From: Acidobacteriota bacterium | GTDB taxonomy: Bacteria > Acidobacteriota > Terriglobia > Acidiferrales > UBA7541 | Length of the DNA: 64,000 nucleotides | Assembly: GCA_003223215.1 (NCBI GenBank) | Contig: QHYH01000087.1 | Location: 1-64,000, forward strand | Reading direction: 5' to 3' | Part shown: positions 1 to 8,737 of the stretch, piece by piece | Position numbering within the stretch: the stretch's first letter is position 1 | Layout: the number at the start of each line of letters is the position of its first letter | The notes under the pieces: generated by a model | What the model saw: only the letters and a program-made list of their open reading frames with translations | What the model was told of the DNA's origin: nothing | Database searches by the model: none | Program-made: the position numbers and the translations under genes

Positions 1-2157
1 CAGGACAGGAAGTCCCGCGATACGCGCTCATTCGGTCAGAATAGCAACGGGGAGCTCTCGGACACACATTCAACGTGGCGCGCCTACGGCGGTGCCGCGG
101 ATGGCGCGCAGTACTCTTCGCTACACCAGATTGACCGCAGCAACGTCAACAAGCTGAAGAAGGTCTGGAGCTATCAGACTGGAGACGACCTGCCCTACGC
201 GTTCAATCCGCTGGTCGTCGACGACGTCATGTACGTGATGGCGCGGACCAATAGCATCGTCGCCCTCGACGCTACCACAGGAAAGGAAATCTGGACTCAT
301 TCCACCGGGGCGAAGACGGCGCTGATAACTAACCGAGGCATCGACTACTGGGAAAGCGTGGATCGCTCTGAACGGCGCCTGCTCTTTGCCGCCGACAACC
401 ATCTGCAGGCAATTGACGCACGGACCGGACAGACCATCGTTGACTTCGGCAACAGTGGCAGCACGGACCTCCGCGAGGGGCTTGGGCGCGATCCCAAGAC
501 GCTAACGCTGGTGCAGTCAACTAATCCCGGTCGCGTCTTCGAAGACCTATTGATCCTAGGCTCCGCTACGAATGAGGAGTACGACTCCGGCCCCGGCGAC
601 ATCCGAGCGTACAGCGTGCGCACAGGCAAGCTAGTCTGGAGCTTTCATACGATTCCGCACCCGGGCGAACCAGGCTATGAAACCTGGCCAAAGGACGCTT
701 GGAAAACGGCTGGTGGCGCAAATGCGTGGAACGGTATGGCCCTCGATTCCAATCGCGGCGTGGTCTACGTGCCCACTGCAAGCCCCAAGTACAACTTCTA
801 TGGTGCCAACCGCAAAGGGTCAAACCTATACGGCGACTGCCTGCTGGCTATCAATGCGCGCACAGGCACATTGCTTTGGTATTACCAAATGATCCATCAC
901 GACATCTGGGACTACGATAATGCCGGCACGCCTATGCTGACTACTGTTCGGCACAACGGCGAGCTGATTGACGTCGTCGCCCAGGTCAGCAAAGTCGGCT
1001 TTGTGTGGGTTTTCAATCGCGACACAGGCAAGCCGCTCTGGCCTATTGAGGAACGCGCAGTTCCGAAATCCGATATGCCAGGAGAGGAGGCGTGGCCAAC
1101 CCAGCCCTTTCCGTCGAAGCCGGCACCCTTTGCGCGACAGAGGTTCACGGTGGACGATCTGAGCCCGTATCTTGAGCCGGAAGAGCGAGACCGCCTGCGA
1201 ACGCAGATTCTGAAGGCGCGTAACCGTGGGCTTTTCGAACCGCCGAGCACGGAGGACACCGTCGAGATGCCCGGGAACAACGGCGGTGCGAATTTCGGCG
1301 GTTCTGCCGTGGATCCCAAGCACGGTTATCTGTACGTCGTCTCGAAGGATCTGCCGGCAATGCTAAAACTTTCTCTGGCAGATCCTCTTTCGAAAGCTGA
1401 CTCGCCGCAGTTGCGTCCGCGCGCTCTCTACCAGGCGAACTGCGAGCGGTGCCACCTTGACAATCTGCAGGGAGCACCTCCGGCTATCCCATCGTTGGTT
1501 GGACTGCCCAGACGGCTAAGCGGCAAACAGATCAGAACGATTGTGACGGATGGTAAGGGCTTGATGCCGCCATTCGCTAAGTTAACGAATGATGAGATTA
1601 ATCTAATCATAACTTATTTAGCGGACCCTGTGGACGCGTCCGCACGCACTTCTGCAAATCGGATTCCAGCCAATGCTGGAAGCGCCGATCTCACGGCGGC
1701 GCATTACCAAAGCGGCTTTGGATTTATGTTTGCAAACAGTGGCCTCTCTGTGATTGCGCCGCCCTGGACTACTCTGACCGCGTATGACCTCAATTCCGGT
1801 GAAATTCGCTGGAAGATCCCCTTGGGTGAAGTCCCCGAGTTTGCGGCTCGGGGCATCATCGATACAGGTTCCCACTTCCCAAAGGTGAACCCAGTCGTCA
1901 CCGCTGGCGGCCTCATTTTCACCGGCACGCGTGACCGCAAAGTAAGAGCACTCGATTCCGAAACCGGTAGGGTGCTGTGGGAAGCCACAGTCGACGCCGC
2001 GCTAGAGGGCATGCCAGCAGTTTACGAGCAGGCAGGTCGGCAATATGTGGTCTTCTGCGCAGCCGCGCGGGCCTCCATCCACACACAAGTGACACAGGGC
2101 CATCCCGGGTCTGCAACCAAGATCCCGGGCGCATACGTCGCATTCGCCCTTCAGTAA
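1..2157 (+). CDS. PQQ-dependent dehydrogenase with embedded cytochrome c domain (5' partial)
   Basis: Periplasmic quinoprotein that should oxidise an alcohol or sugar with PQQ and pass electrons to a haem c on the same chain. The frame is open from base 1, so the N-terminus and signal peptide are missing; 718 codons remain. Early residues WRAYGGAADGAQYSSL are typical of the glucose/alcohol dehydrogenase family. Propeller repeats such as ALDATTGKEIW, ARTGQTI and ARTGTLLWYYQ follow. A cytochrome c domain lies inside the chain: C481-x-x-C484-H485, with a likely axial Met near residue 522 (LMPPF). The last propeller blade follows it (DSETGRVLWEA). The first in-frame ATG at 229 is internal, because homologous sequence continues upstream. 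The substrate cannot be told from sequence. Confidence 0.93.
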   Translation, partial: QDRKSRDTRSFGQNSNGELSDTHSTWRAYGGAADGAQYSSLHQIDRSNVNKLKKVWSYQTGDDLPYAFNPLVVDDVMYVMARTNSIVALDATTGKEIWTHSTGAKTALITNRGIDYWESVDRSERRLLFAADNHLQAIDARTGQTIVDFGNSGSTDLREGLGRDPKTLTLVQSTNPGRVFEDLLILGSATNEEYDSGPGDIRAYSVRTGKLVWSFHTIPHPGEPGYETWPKDAWKTAGGANAWNGMALDSNRGVVYVPTASPKYNFYGANRKGSNLYGDCLLAINARTGTLLWYYQMIHHDIWDYDNAGTPMLTTVRHNGELIDVVAQVSKVGFVWVFNRDTGKPLWPIEERAVPKSDMPGEEAWPTQPFPSKPAPFARQRFTVDDLSPYLEPEERDRLRTQILKARNRGLFEPPSTEDTVEMPGNNGGANFGGSAVDPKHGYLYVVSKDLPAMLKLSLADPLSKADSPQLRPRALYQANCERCHLDNLQGAPPAIPSLVGLPRRLSGKQIRTIVTDGKGLMPPFAKLTNDEINLIITYLADPVDASARTSANRIPANAGSADLTAAHYQSGFGFMFANSGLSVIAPPWTTLTAYDLNSGEIRWKIPLGEVPEFAARGIIDTGSHFPKVNPVVTAGGLIFTGTRDRKVRALDSETGRVLWEATVDAALEGMPAVYEQAGRQYVVFCAAARASIHTQVTQGHPGSATKIPGAYVAFALQ

Positions 2158-2612
2158 AATTGTTTTCCCAGGATTGCCCGCAGCATATATCCGAACTGGG
2201 TTACCTCCAGTGGTCCATAGCTCGGTCCTCGAAGCCAATTGCGTTATCGAGTTGCATTGAGCAGCACAGCACGGTCGAACATTCGGAAGTAATTCTACTT
2301 GCCCGATAAGTCGGAAAAATCGGAAACTTGGGTTCCAGTACTTGACTTCACCGGTTACCGCGTTTACCAGGAGCTACTTCAAAGCAAGCTACCAGCGTCA
2401 AGCCTAAGATAGGTGCATGCCAATCGAGGTGGTTATACCGAGACCGCAACTCCACGAGTACGCCTCAGTGCGAGACCTCATAGAGATAGTAGCGACTGAG
2501 ACGTTTAAGGACCTTCTCGCTCCGAATCCCGTCCAGCTGAACACACTTGAATCAGCTGGCGTTGTACGACTCCATGGTCCCGCGACAACAGTTAATTAAT
2601 GCCAATCAACGG
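2158..2612. other. Intergenic stretch with one interspersed repeat
   Basis: This 455-base gap lies between two convergent genes. It holds one copy of the degenerate repeat family (2294-2371) and a 60-codon open frame at 2417-2599 (+) that has no clear ribosome site and no recognisable family. I do not call that frame a gene. Confidence 0.5.
2294..2371. repeat. Degenerate interspersed repeat, copy A
   Basis: It shares the order TCGGAAAAATCGG, CCAGTAC, ACTTC, ACCGCGTTTA with the copy at 9833-9905 in the same orientation, at roughly 70% identity by eye. It is noncoding here. Confidence 0.6.
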
Positions 2613-3347
2613 TCAAAGGTAAGGCGCATGCAGGTGAACAGGCGCAGCGGCTCTCCGGACGCGTAGGTTGATCACTTCCACCAAGACTGAGAAGCACACC
2701 GCAAAGTAGATATAACCCTTCGGTATGTGCATGCCGAGGCCATCGCCGACCAACGAGACGCCAATCAGCAGTAAGAACGACAGAGCGAGGACTTTCACCG
2801 TTGGATGGCGATTAACGAACGAGCTGATGGGCCTCGCTGAAAACATCATCACGCCGACGGCCAGAATCACGGCTGTAACCATGATGGTGATTTCGTCGGC
2901 CATGCCGACGGCGGTAATGACTGAATCCAGCGAGAAGACGATATCCATTAGCACGATCTGAGTAATGACATCGGCAAACGACGGCCGCACTCGCGCCGAA
3001 CGGTGGCCTTCTTCGCCCTCCAAACGCTCGTGAATTTCGATCGTTGCCTTCGCGAGCAGGAACAGGCCACCGCCGATCAAGATGAGATCGCGTCCCGAAA
3101 TAGGGCGTCCAAAGATGTAAAAAAGCGGAGCGGTCAGCCTGATGATCCAGACAACGGAAAGCAAAAGCAGAATGCGCGTTCCCATCGCAACCACGAGTCC
3201 CATTCGCCGAGCGTGGCTTTGCCGCGACTCCGGAAGCTTGCTCGACAGAATCGAAATAAAGATGACGTTGTCGACGCCGAGCACAATCTCAAGGAACGTC
3301 AGCGTGATGAGTGCGAGCAGACCGGAAGAAGTAAAGAATATATCCAT
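2613..3347 (-). CDS. TerC family integral membrane protein
   Basis: Polytopic inner-membrane protein of the TerC/Alx family, which is linked to metal-ion (notably manganese) export and tellurite resistance. The N-terminus has the family signature LEIVLGVDNVIF, and a second acidic membrane motif is LMDIVFSLDSV. Both carry the conserved Asp residues in membrane helices. Seven or so hydrophobic segments span about 244 residues. I chose the internal Met (MDIFFTSSG) because a GGGAGAG ribosome site precedes it; the longer frame to 3416 adds 23 polar residues. It lies downstream of the arsenic genes on the same strand but is separated from the aquaporin by about 230 bases, so it may be transcribed alone. 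Confidence 0.9.
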   Translation of the reverse strand: MDIFFTSSGLLALITLTFLEIVLGVDNVIFISILSSKLPESRQSHARRMGLVVAMGTRILLLLSVVWIIRLTAPLFYIFGRPISGRDLILIGGGLFLLAKATIEIHERLEGEEGHRSARVRPSFADVITQIVLMDIVFSLDSVITAVGMADEITIMVTAVILAVGVMMFSARPISSFVNRHPTVKVLALSFLLLIGVSLVGDGLGMHIPKGYIYFAVCFSVLVEVINLRVRRAAAPVHLHAPYL

Positions 3348-3577
3348 AGCGACCACTCTCCCTTGGAGCTGAGCTGTTACTGGGCTCTGCCGCACCTGAA
3401 ATAGAGTATTCACCATGAGGCGGATATTACACTGATTGGCTAAGCACCTTACCGGTAACCGCGTTAACGAGGAGTTGACCCAGAACCGCGTCTCTCTCGC
3501 ACCACAGCCTCAAGCTGCTCAACTTTCAGCCAAATTGTGCGTACCTACTCCTCGGAGCACGAATTAACAGGCGATTC

Positions 3578-4282
3578 TTACTTATCGGTATGCGGCACGA
3601 GCACGTCTTTGGCGGTTGACGGCAAGCTTGGAACCAGCCAGCGGAAAAGAAGCGTCGCGGCAATGCCACCAGCGAATTGTGCGGCGATGAACAGAGGCAC
3701 GTCGATGGGCCTGATGCCAGCGAATGTGTCACTGAGACCTCTCGCAATAGTCACAGCGGGATTTGCGAAGGAGGTGGACGCGGTAAACCAATATGCTGCT
3801 GTGATGTAGCTTCCGACGGCAAACGGGACCACGTTAGATCGCGACCGAGAGCATCCCCAAATCACACATAGAAGGCCGAAGGTGGCCGCGACCTCGCTAA
3901 CAAATTGAGATGGTCCACTCCGCACGTGGCGGGACAATGAAACGTATGGGAGCGAAAACATAATGTGGGCCAGTAAGGTTCCGCCGATGCCGCCAGCGAT
4001 TTGAGCAAGGACATACACGAGAGTTTCAGACAAAGGCAAACCACCTTCGAGAGCATCCGCAACAGATACTACTGGATTGAAGTGTGCGCCTGAAATCGGT
4101 CCAAAGGTGAGAATCAGAGCCACGAGCGTGGCGCCGGTAGCGATCGTATTGGCCAACAATGCCAATGCGACATTTCCATTTGCGAGGCGCTCGGCCATGA
4201 TGCCAGAGCCGACTACGGTCGCGACGAGAAGCAAGGTTCCGAAAAATTCAGCGGTCAATCGCCTACGCAGATTTGGCTTCAC
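3578..4282 (-). CDS. MIP family aquaporin/glycerol-type channel, arsenic operon
   Basis: Membrane channel of the aquaporin/glycerol facilitator superfamily. Two half-helix pore motifs are visible, GAHFNPVVS and SFANPAVTIARG, spaced as in the family, with six hydrophobic segments over about 234 residues. The gene follows arsC closely. In known ars operons an aquaporin (AqpS) takes the place of an arsenite pump: arsenate is reduced by ArsC and arsenite leaves by the channel. The GTG at 4282 overlaps the arsC stop by 20 bases and is preferred; an upstream ATG at 4339 would overlap arsC by 77 bases. No ArsB or Acr3 pump is visible in the window, which supports the channel as the export route. Confidence 0.87.
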   Translation of the reverse strand: MKPNLRRRLTAEFFGTLLLVATVVGSGIMAERLANGNVALALLANTIATGATLVALILTFGPISGAHFNPVVSVADALEGGLPLSETLVYVLAQIAGGIGGTLLAHIMFSLPYVSLSRHVRSGPSQFVSEVAATFGLLCVIWGCSRSRSNVVPFAVGSYITAAYWFTASTSFANPAVTIARGLSDTFAGIRPIDVPLFIAAQFAGGIAATLLFRWLVPSLPSTAKDVLVPHTDK

Positions 4283-4772
4283 TGGTCTGACCGATCCGAT
4301 CAATTTCCTTCTTAATTGCGAGCTTGTCCAGGCTAGCAAGGGGGAGGCACAGAAAGAGAGAGATTCTCCGTTCGAGAATCATGAATGCGTCTCGAAAGGC
4401 GCGTTCTATTTGTTCTGGTGTACCCGCCACTGCGGCAGGGTCGGGAACGCCCCAGTGCGCTGTCATTGGCTGACCCGGCCAGAGAGGGCAAGTTTCCTTG
4501 GCTGCGTTGTCGCAAACGGTGAACACAAAATCAAGGTGCGGTGCGCTCGGTTTCGCAAACTCTTCCCAGTTCTTGCTGCGCAGCTTTTCAGTTGGCAACC
4601 TCGCGTCCTGTAACAACTTGATTGCCTCTGGGCGGACTTTCCCTGAGGGATGACTACCTGCACTGTACCCCGTGAAGTTGGGTCGGCCTTTGTGATTCAA
4701 AATGGCCTCGGCCATAATCGAGCGCGCAGAGTTCCCCGTACATAGAAACAGAACGTTGTAGCGGCCGTGCAT
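4263..4772 (-). CDS. arsC: Arsenate reductase, thioredoxin-coupled type
   Basis: Cytoplasmic low-molecular-weight phosphatase-fold arsenate reductase. It has the anion loop CX5R near the N-terminus (C11-TGNSAR) and a Cys pair C87-x7-C95 (VCDNAAKETCP), the relay pattern of thioredoxin-coupled enzymes. It converts arsenate to arsenite. The 169-residue chain is longer than the usual 130-140 because of a C-terminal tail rich in basic and hydrophobic residues. The start lies 6 bases after the arsR stop, so the two are co-transcribed. The 3' end overlaps the aquaporin gene. Confidence 0.92.
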   Translation of the reverse strand: MHGRYNVLFLCTGNSARSIMAEAILNHKGRPNFTGYSAGSHPSGKVRPEAIKLLQDARLPTEKLRSKNWEEFAKPSAPHLDFVFTVCDNAAKETCPLWPGQPMTAHWGVPDPAAVAGTPEQIERAFRDAFMILERRISLFLCLPLASLDKLAIKKEIDRIGQTSEAKSA

Positions 4773-4778
4773 TTTCTG

Positions 4779-5114
4779 TCACTCCTTTCGGCGCGAATTC
4801 GCCGTTCCGGAGAACTGTGTGCATCCGCCTCGCCCACCGCAGCAATTCTCCATTAGGAATCCGGTCAGGCGATTGACACTGTCGAGGTTTGCGGAATAAG
4901 CGATGGATCGTCCATTCTTATGCGGCTGAACGAGATCGGCTGCGGCCAACACGTTAAGGTGAAACGAAAGTGTAGGACCTGGCAGCCGAAGACGACGTGC
5001 GATTGTCCCTGCGGGAAGTCCAGTCGGTGCATGCCTGACTAGCAGGCGAAAAATATTCAGCCGCGTCTCCTGCGCCAGGGCAGCCAACGAATCGACAGCG
5101 AATGATATCTTCAT
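4779..5114 (-). CDS. arsR: ArsR family arsenic-responsive repressor
   Basis: Winged-helix repressor of the SmtB/ArsR family, 111 residues. The helix-turn-helix region is AGTIARRLRLPGPTLSFHLNVL and the wing includes GRSIAYS. A Cys-rich C-terminal segment (ENCCGGRGGC) could bind arsenite. It is the first gene of arsR-arsC-aquaporin. A strong inverted repeat overlaps its start codon and -10 box, which implies autoregulation. Confidence 0.9.
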   Translation of the reverse strand: MKISFAVDSLAALAQETRLNIFRLLVRHAPTGLPAGTIARRLRLPGPTLSFHLNVLAAADLVQPHKNGRSIAYSANLDSVNRLTGFLMENCCGGRGGCTQFSGTANSRRKE

Positions 5115-5160
5115 ATTTCCAAAACAGTGGAAATATAAGATAATCCGCTGCGCTAGTCAA
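5113..5160 (-). promoter_or_regulatory. arsR promoter with overlapping ArsR operator
   Basis: On the minus strand TTGACT (5160-5155) and TATATT (5137-5132) are separated by exactly 17 bases. A 9-bp perfect inverted repeat, ATATTTCCA (5113-5121) and TGGAAATAT (5128-5136), covers the -10 box, the predicted start of transcription and the arsR start codon. Binding there would block RNA polymerase. Confidence 0.75.
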
Positions 5161-5251
5161 ATGCTCAAAACGCGACAGCAAGCATTTCATGGACATGCAA
5201 CTTCTCTTTCGTCGGCCCGCGAGCGGAACCGACTCTTCCCCGTAAAAATAT

Positions 5252-5294
5252 TTGACATGGTGCTCGTCATATTCTAATATCCGCATATATGAAT
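5252..5294 (+). promoter_or_regulatory. Promoter/operator of the divergent second arsR, near-leaderless
   Basis: TTGACA (5252-5257) and TAATAT (5275-5280) have a 17-base spacer, so transcription should start about 5286-5288, next to the ATG at 5289. An imperfect inverted repeat, ATTCTAATAT (5271-5280) and ATATATGAAT (5285-5294), covers the -10 box and start codon and fits an ArsR-type operator. There is no room for a ribosome site. Confidence 0.7.
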
Positions 5295-5666
5295 CTGGCA
5301 CTAACCGAAACGAAAGATCTCTTCGATGCGCTCGGTGACCGACTCCGGCTCCGCCTGGCTTGTTGTTTGTTGACGGTCAAGGAAGGTCTGTGCGTCTGCG
5401 AGCTCGTTGAAGCACTCAAAGTGTCGCAGCCGAATGCTAGCCGGCACCTGAGACTTATGAAGGCGGCGGGCTTGGTGAACGAGGAGCGGGACGGTCGATG
5501 GGTCTATTACAGGCTTAAGGATGCCGAACACCCTTTCTTTAAGAACATTCGCTGCTGCATCGAGACGGTCTGTTGTTGTGCCGATGTCCAAGAGGACTTG
5601 CGGCGGCTCCGGTCACGCCTGAAGTTGCGCCGGGGTGGCCGGTGCGTCGTGGGGTTTCGGCGCTGA
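5289..5666 (+). CDS. Second ArsR family regulator, CxC type
   Basis: ArsR/SmtB winged-helix repressor of 125 residues, divergent from the ars operon. The sensing helix carries LCVCELVEALKVSQPNASRHL, the classic arsenite-binding CVC motif in front of the recognition helix. More cysteines follow (RCCIETVCCCAD), more than in most relatives. It differs clearly from the other ArsR in the window, so the two are not a recent duplication. It is followed 25 bases later by a tiny Cys-rich open frame with a strong ribosome site, probably in the same transcript. Confidence 0.9.
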   Translation: MNLALTETKDLFDALGDRLRLRLACCLLTVKEGLCVCELVEALKVSQPNASRHLRLMKAAGLVNEERDGRWVYYRLKDAEHPFFKNIRCCIETVCCCADVQEDLRRLRSRLKLRRGGRCVVGFRR

Positions 5667-5691
5667 TACGCGCCGGGAAAGGAGGCCCGCT

Positions 5692-5742
5692 ATGAGTCCA
5701 TGTTGTCCTGGACCCTGCTGCCCGGGTGATGGCTGCTGCTAA
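5692..5742 (+). CDS. 16-residue Cys-rich microprotein
   Basis: A complete short frame reads MSPCCPGPCCPGDGCC and ends in TAA. A near-perfect Shine-Dalgarno AAAGGAGG sits 6 bases before the ATG, unusual strength for chance. Six of 16 residues are Cys, in three CC pairs separated by Pro/Gly. It follows the second arsR with no terminator between. By inference it could bind thiophilic metals such as As(III), Hg or Cu, or act as a metal-sensing leader peptide. No family is recognised, and translation must be shown. Confidence 0.55.
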   Translation: MSPCCPGPCCPGDGCC

Positions 5743-6362
5743 GCAGTCATCGTAGGGCCGAACCGGCAACGGAGTGGAGCGGCCGATCCTCTCCTCGCCG
5801 GTCACTCGGTGCTGCGAGAATCTCCATGCTCGGAGCTTTGTCGTCCTCCCGTGCGACTGTTGGAGTCGCACGAGTCTGCGACTTGTTGAGGCTCTGAGGT
5901 CCTCTGCCGTCGGAATGGCCCGAAACTACCCGGCCGTGTGATCGCCTTGGCGATTGTGCCCGATTGACGGTGCAACTCGGAAGTAATCCCTCCAACAATC
6001 CAATTCCACTTGCCTGGTAAGTTCGGGTAACCGGAGTGCGACCTGTAAAGCTGCTGAAAATGATTGTCTGGAGGAGGTAATCTATCAGACCGTGCGTCCC
6101 ATCGCACCCGAAGATGAAGATGCTTGCGTTCAATGATTCGAGGCCGGTACGCCCTGTCTTGGTCGGTGAGGAGTGGGGCGCACAGGCATTCGATATTATG
6201 AGGAACCTTGCCAGAAATGTTCCGGCGTCGCCGAAGCTGAAGCAGGGATTGAAGCCTAAACCCTGACGCGCTCTCTCTGGAATCGGACTCTCCCTGAAAT
6301 CATCCGTCTCTGCGCCTGAAAACCTTTGCGAAATCGAAGTTGGCATCGCATATGATGGACGC
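5743..6362. other. 620-base gap without a convincing gene
   Basis: A long minus-strand open frame here has no family features and looks like composition. The gap includes a repeat copy (6012-6040) preceded by CTCGGAAGTAAT, also seen near the copies at 2294 and 13841. I see no RNA gene. Confidence 0.4.
6012..6040. repeat. Degenerate interspersed repeat, partial copy
   Basis: CCTGGTAAGTTCGGGTAACC matches the start of the copies at 9833 and 11372. Only about 30 bases are preserved. Confidence 0.45.
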
Positions 6363-7319
6363 ATGCCAACGCGCAAATATTGTTGCGCCGCGCCACTTTC
6401 ACTAGCCATCGCGGTAAGCGTGGTGTGTCTCCGCCCAACCCCTGCTCGTGCGCAGGAACCTCCTCAAGGTGTGATCCGCGTGGGCGTAAGTCTCGTCCTG
6501 GTTGACGCCACGGTGAAAACCAAGGCCGGCCAAATCATGCCCGAACTAAAAAAGGAAGATTTCGAGCTTCGCGAAGACGGCGTCGCCCAAAACATTGACG
6601 TCTTTAGCCGCGACGAACTGGCGCTCGATGTCGCTCTCGTTTTGGATCTTAGCGATTCGATCGGTCCGTTCCGCGGCCCTTTGCGAGACGCCGCCAACAC
6701 GGCTCTCGCTGCGCTCAAACCCGACGACGAAGTCGCCCTTTTCACCTTTTCCACCGACGCCCAACTCCGCGTGCCCTTCACCAAAGACAAGGCTTCCATC
6801 GCCGATCAGATCAGCACTTTCCGTGCCGGCGGTGCGACCAATGTCAATGACGCCATCTTTCTGCCCGCCCAATATTTCCTCAAGCTCCCGCCGAAAAGCC
6901 GCCGCGTCATTGTTCTCATCAGCGATGACGTCGGCACGGATGCCGGCGGACAGGGCACCCGCGACATCATCACCGAAGCGATCGCCTCCGACGCCGTTCT
7001 CTACAACCTCAAAATCCCCGGTTACAACCCGCCGCAGACTCTCTTCGCTGCCGGTTTAGTTCCTGGCCTCGTCAACATTCGCAAAGTCATCGACCAAACC
7101 GGCGGAGAAATCTTCGACGTCCGGGACGTCGCTCATCTCGACGACGCCTTCCGCGCCCTGATTCAGCGCATCAAAACCCGCTACACCTTGGGCTACTACA
7201 CGCATGCCACCGCCGCCGAAGGCAAGCCCCACAAACTCGATATTCGCCTCGCTCCCATGTTCGGGAAAAAAGGCCGTGACTACGTCGTGCTCGCCAAGAC
7301 CGGCTTCTACGTTCACTAG
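6363..7319 (+). CDS. Secreted VWFA domain protein, acidobacterial type
   Basis: Exported protein of 318 residues with a signal peptide ending near PARAQ. After the leader comes the motif VDATVKTKAGQIMPELKKEDF, then ELREDGVAQNIDVFSRDE, which mark the VWFA-related domain family of Acidobacteriota. The metal-dependent adhesion site is modified: the usual DxSxS appears as DLSDSIG (LVLDLSDSIGPFRG). ISDDVGTDAGG and a C-terminal YTLGYYTHAT segment complete the family pattern. Role is unknown; these proteins are abundant and probably bind proteins or matrix outside the cell. It is the strongest phylum marker in the window. Confidence 0.9.
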   Translation: MPTRKYCCAAPLSLAIAVSVVCLRPTPARAQEPPQGVIRVGVSLVLVDATVKTKAGQIMPELKKEDFELREDGVAQNIDVFSRDELALDVALVLDLSDSIGPFRGPLRDAANTALAALKPDDEVALFTFSTDAQLRVPFTKDKASIADQISTFRAGGATNVNDAIFLPAQYFLKLPPKSRRVIVLISDDVGTDAGGQGTRDIITEAIASDAVLYNLKIPGYNPPQTLFAAGLVPGLVNIRKVIDQTGGEIFDVRDVAHLDDAFRALIQRIKTRYTLGYYTHATAAEGKPHKLDIRLAPMFGKKGRDYVVLAKTGFYVH

Positions 7320-7811
7320 CCCCTTCCTTACGCAGAGCCAATTCGGCCCGTCCCGCGAAGCCGCCGAACTCGGCCTCCCAGACATAGCCGACGATCCCTT
7401 TGGCCCTTCCGCAGACAACGGCCAAGGAAGCAGCGGGGGAGGTGGTGGCTGCACCGAGGAAGATTCTTGGAGCTTTGCATCAAGTGCTCGGCAATTTCAC
7501 GTCCGCTCCAGCTGGTTCGACTCCTGCTGGGATCGGAATAGCCGCCAACGTTTATGTTGAAGCCACTGGTCTATCCTCCGCCCAGTTCAATGCCTTAGTG
7601 CCCGACTCGACCGGCATCTTGCCCTGACTGATTCTTCGCGACTTACAACGCCAGATGCGCGGGAGTCTTCGGAACCGGTCCCAGTACTTGTCCGATTTAC
7701 CGCGTCTACCAGGCACTGGCCCGGACACAATACGAATGGCAAGTGCCATCCAAGGCATAAACGGAGTAACGTCAGCAAATTCAGGCTCGCGCAGCGATTA
7801 GAGAGAACGGC
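7320..7811. other. Gap with weak open frames and a repeat copy
   Basis: A 75-codon plus frame (7400-7627) has protein-like composition at its end (GIAANVYVEATGLSSAQFNAL) but no ribosome site or known family; it may be a gene fragment. A repeat copy lies at 7664-7716. Confidence 0.4.
7664..7716. repeat. Degenerate interspersed repeat, copy E
   Basis: CCCAGTACTTGTCCGATTTA and CCGCGTCTACCAGG align with the right half of the copy at 2294-2371. Confidence 0.5.
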
Positions 7812-8525
7812 TCACTTGCTGCAGCGGTCTGCGGGTTCGGGTGGAATGTTTGCTCCTGGTCCGGCTGGACCTGGATAGTTTCCTTGGATGCATGGAATCG
7901 CTTTCAGGTACTCGTAGATCGCACGAATGTCGTGGTCAGTCATGTTGCCATAGATGGGCCATGGCATGATTTGGAGAAGGTCACCGTCGAACGGAGGGAA
8001 CGGAGGAAAGCAGTTTGTCGTTCTGGTAGCCGAACACTTTGGATGAAGGGCATCGAAATCTTTCCCTGTCCTGAGGACTGTGAGGAATTCTTCAAACGTG
8101 TGATCCCCTTCAGGTGGTCGATGGCGTCAAGTTGCGGGTGATAATGTGGGGAGAAGGCGGCCCCGATATCATGCCGAAATCCCGACCCCGCCCAGGTAGG
8201 TCGCCGGATTGATCTTCGTCGGCTTCTGGCCAAAGTAGGGGTTTCCGCCAGGGAGGAATTCAGTAGCGGGATCGGCGGAGTGTCAGCCATTGCAATCACC
8301 CTGTGCGTTGACAATATAACTGCCTAATCCCACCAACGCCCGGTTTTTCCCCTCCAGGTTCAGCGGTACGGGTGCGATGTCGAAACCCTGTTCAATCCTC
8401 GAATCGGAGTTGTCGCCGCGGTCATCCGCCCTTCCGCGCGGTGAACTCGTCAACATTCCGACCATCGCAACTCCGGCAAAAGCCATCGTCGCTCCCACAA
8501 TTATCAATCGTTGTCCTCGTGTCAT
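7812..8525 (-). pseudogene. Decayed cytochrome c family gene
   Basis: On the minus strand the gene starts with a normal export signal (MTRGQRLIIVGATMAFAG) and reads VGLGSYIVNAQGDCNG up to the expected CNGCH haem site. There the second Cys codon is replaced by TGA, followed by HSADPATEFLPGGNPYFG. At least two frame changes follow before good sequence resumes (HTFEEFLTVLRTGKDFDALHP, then IMPWPIYGNMTDHDIRAIYEYL) and runs to PADRCSK and a stop. Stop plus frameshifts make loss of function much more likely than selenocysteine. The parent family is an acidobacterial c-type cytochrome. Confidence 0.8.
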
Positions 8526-8737
8526 GTGATTTTCCTTTCCAATTCCCTCCGTGGACGTAACGACTATTTCTGGGGGGACGCAGAATGATTGGGAGGGAAC
8601 GTTAAGTGCCAAATGTTAGAGACTGTCAAGGATGCGTACTGTTCAATTCTATACAGCTTGGGGAGATTTCTTGGTCGGGTGGGGTAACTCGTGTGAGAGT
8701 GCCCTCCGGCCAACGCGTGATGGAGTGAGGAAGTGTC

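Noticed and set aside
2417-2599. 60-codon frame
   Set aside because: No ribosome site, no family, in a repeat-bearing gap.
3348-3577. Manganese riboswitch (yybP-ykoY) before terC
   Set aside because: The region lacks a clear set of the conserved internal loops; similarity was not convincing.
5747-6409. 220-codon minus open frame
   Set aside because: No start signal or family features; it overlaps the promoter and start of the VWFA gene and includes a repeat copy.
8283-8300. Selenocysteine codon in the cytochrome
   Set aside because: Downstream frameshifts show the gene is decayed.
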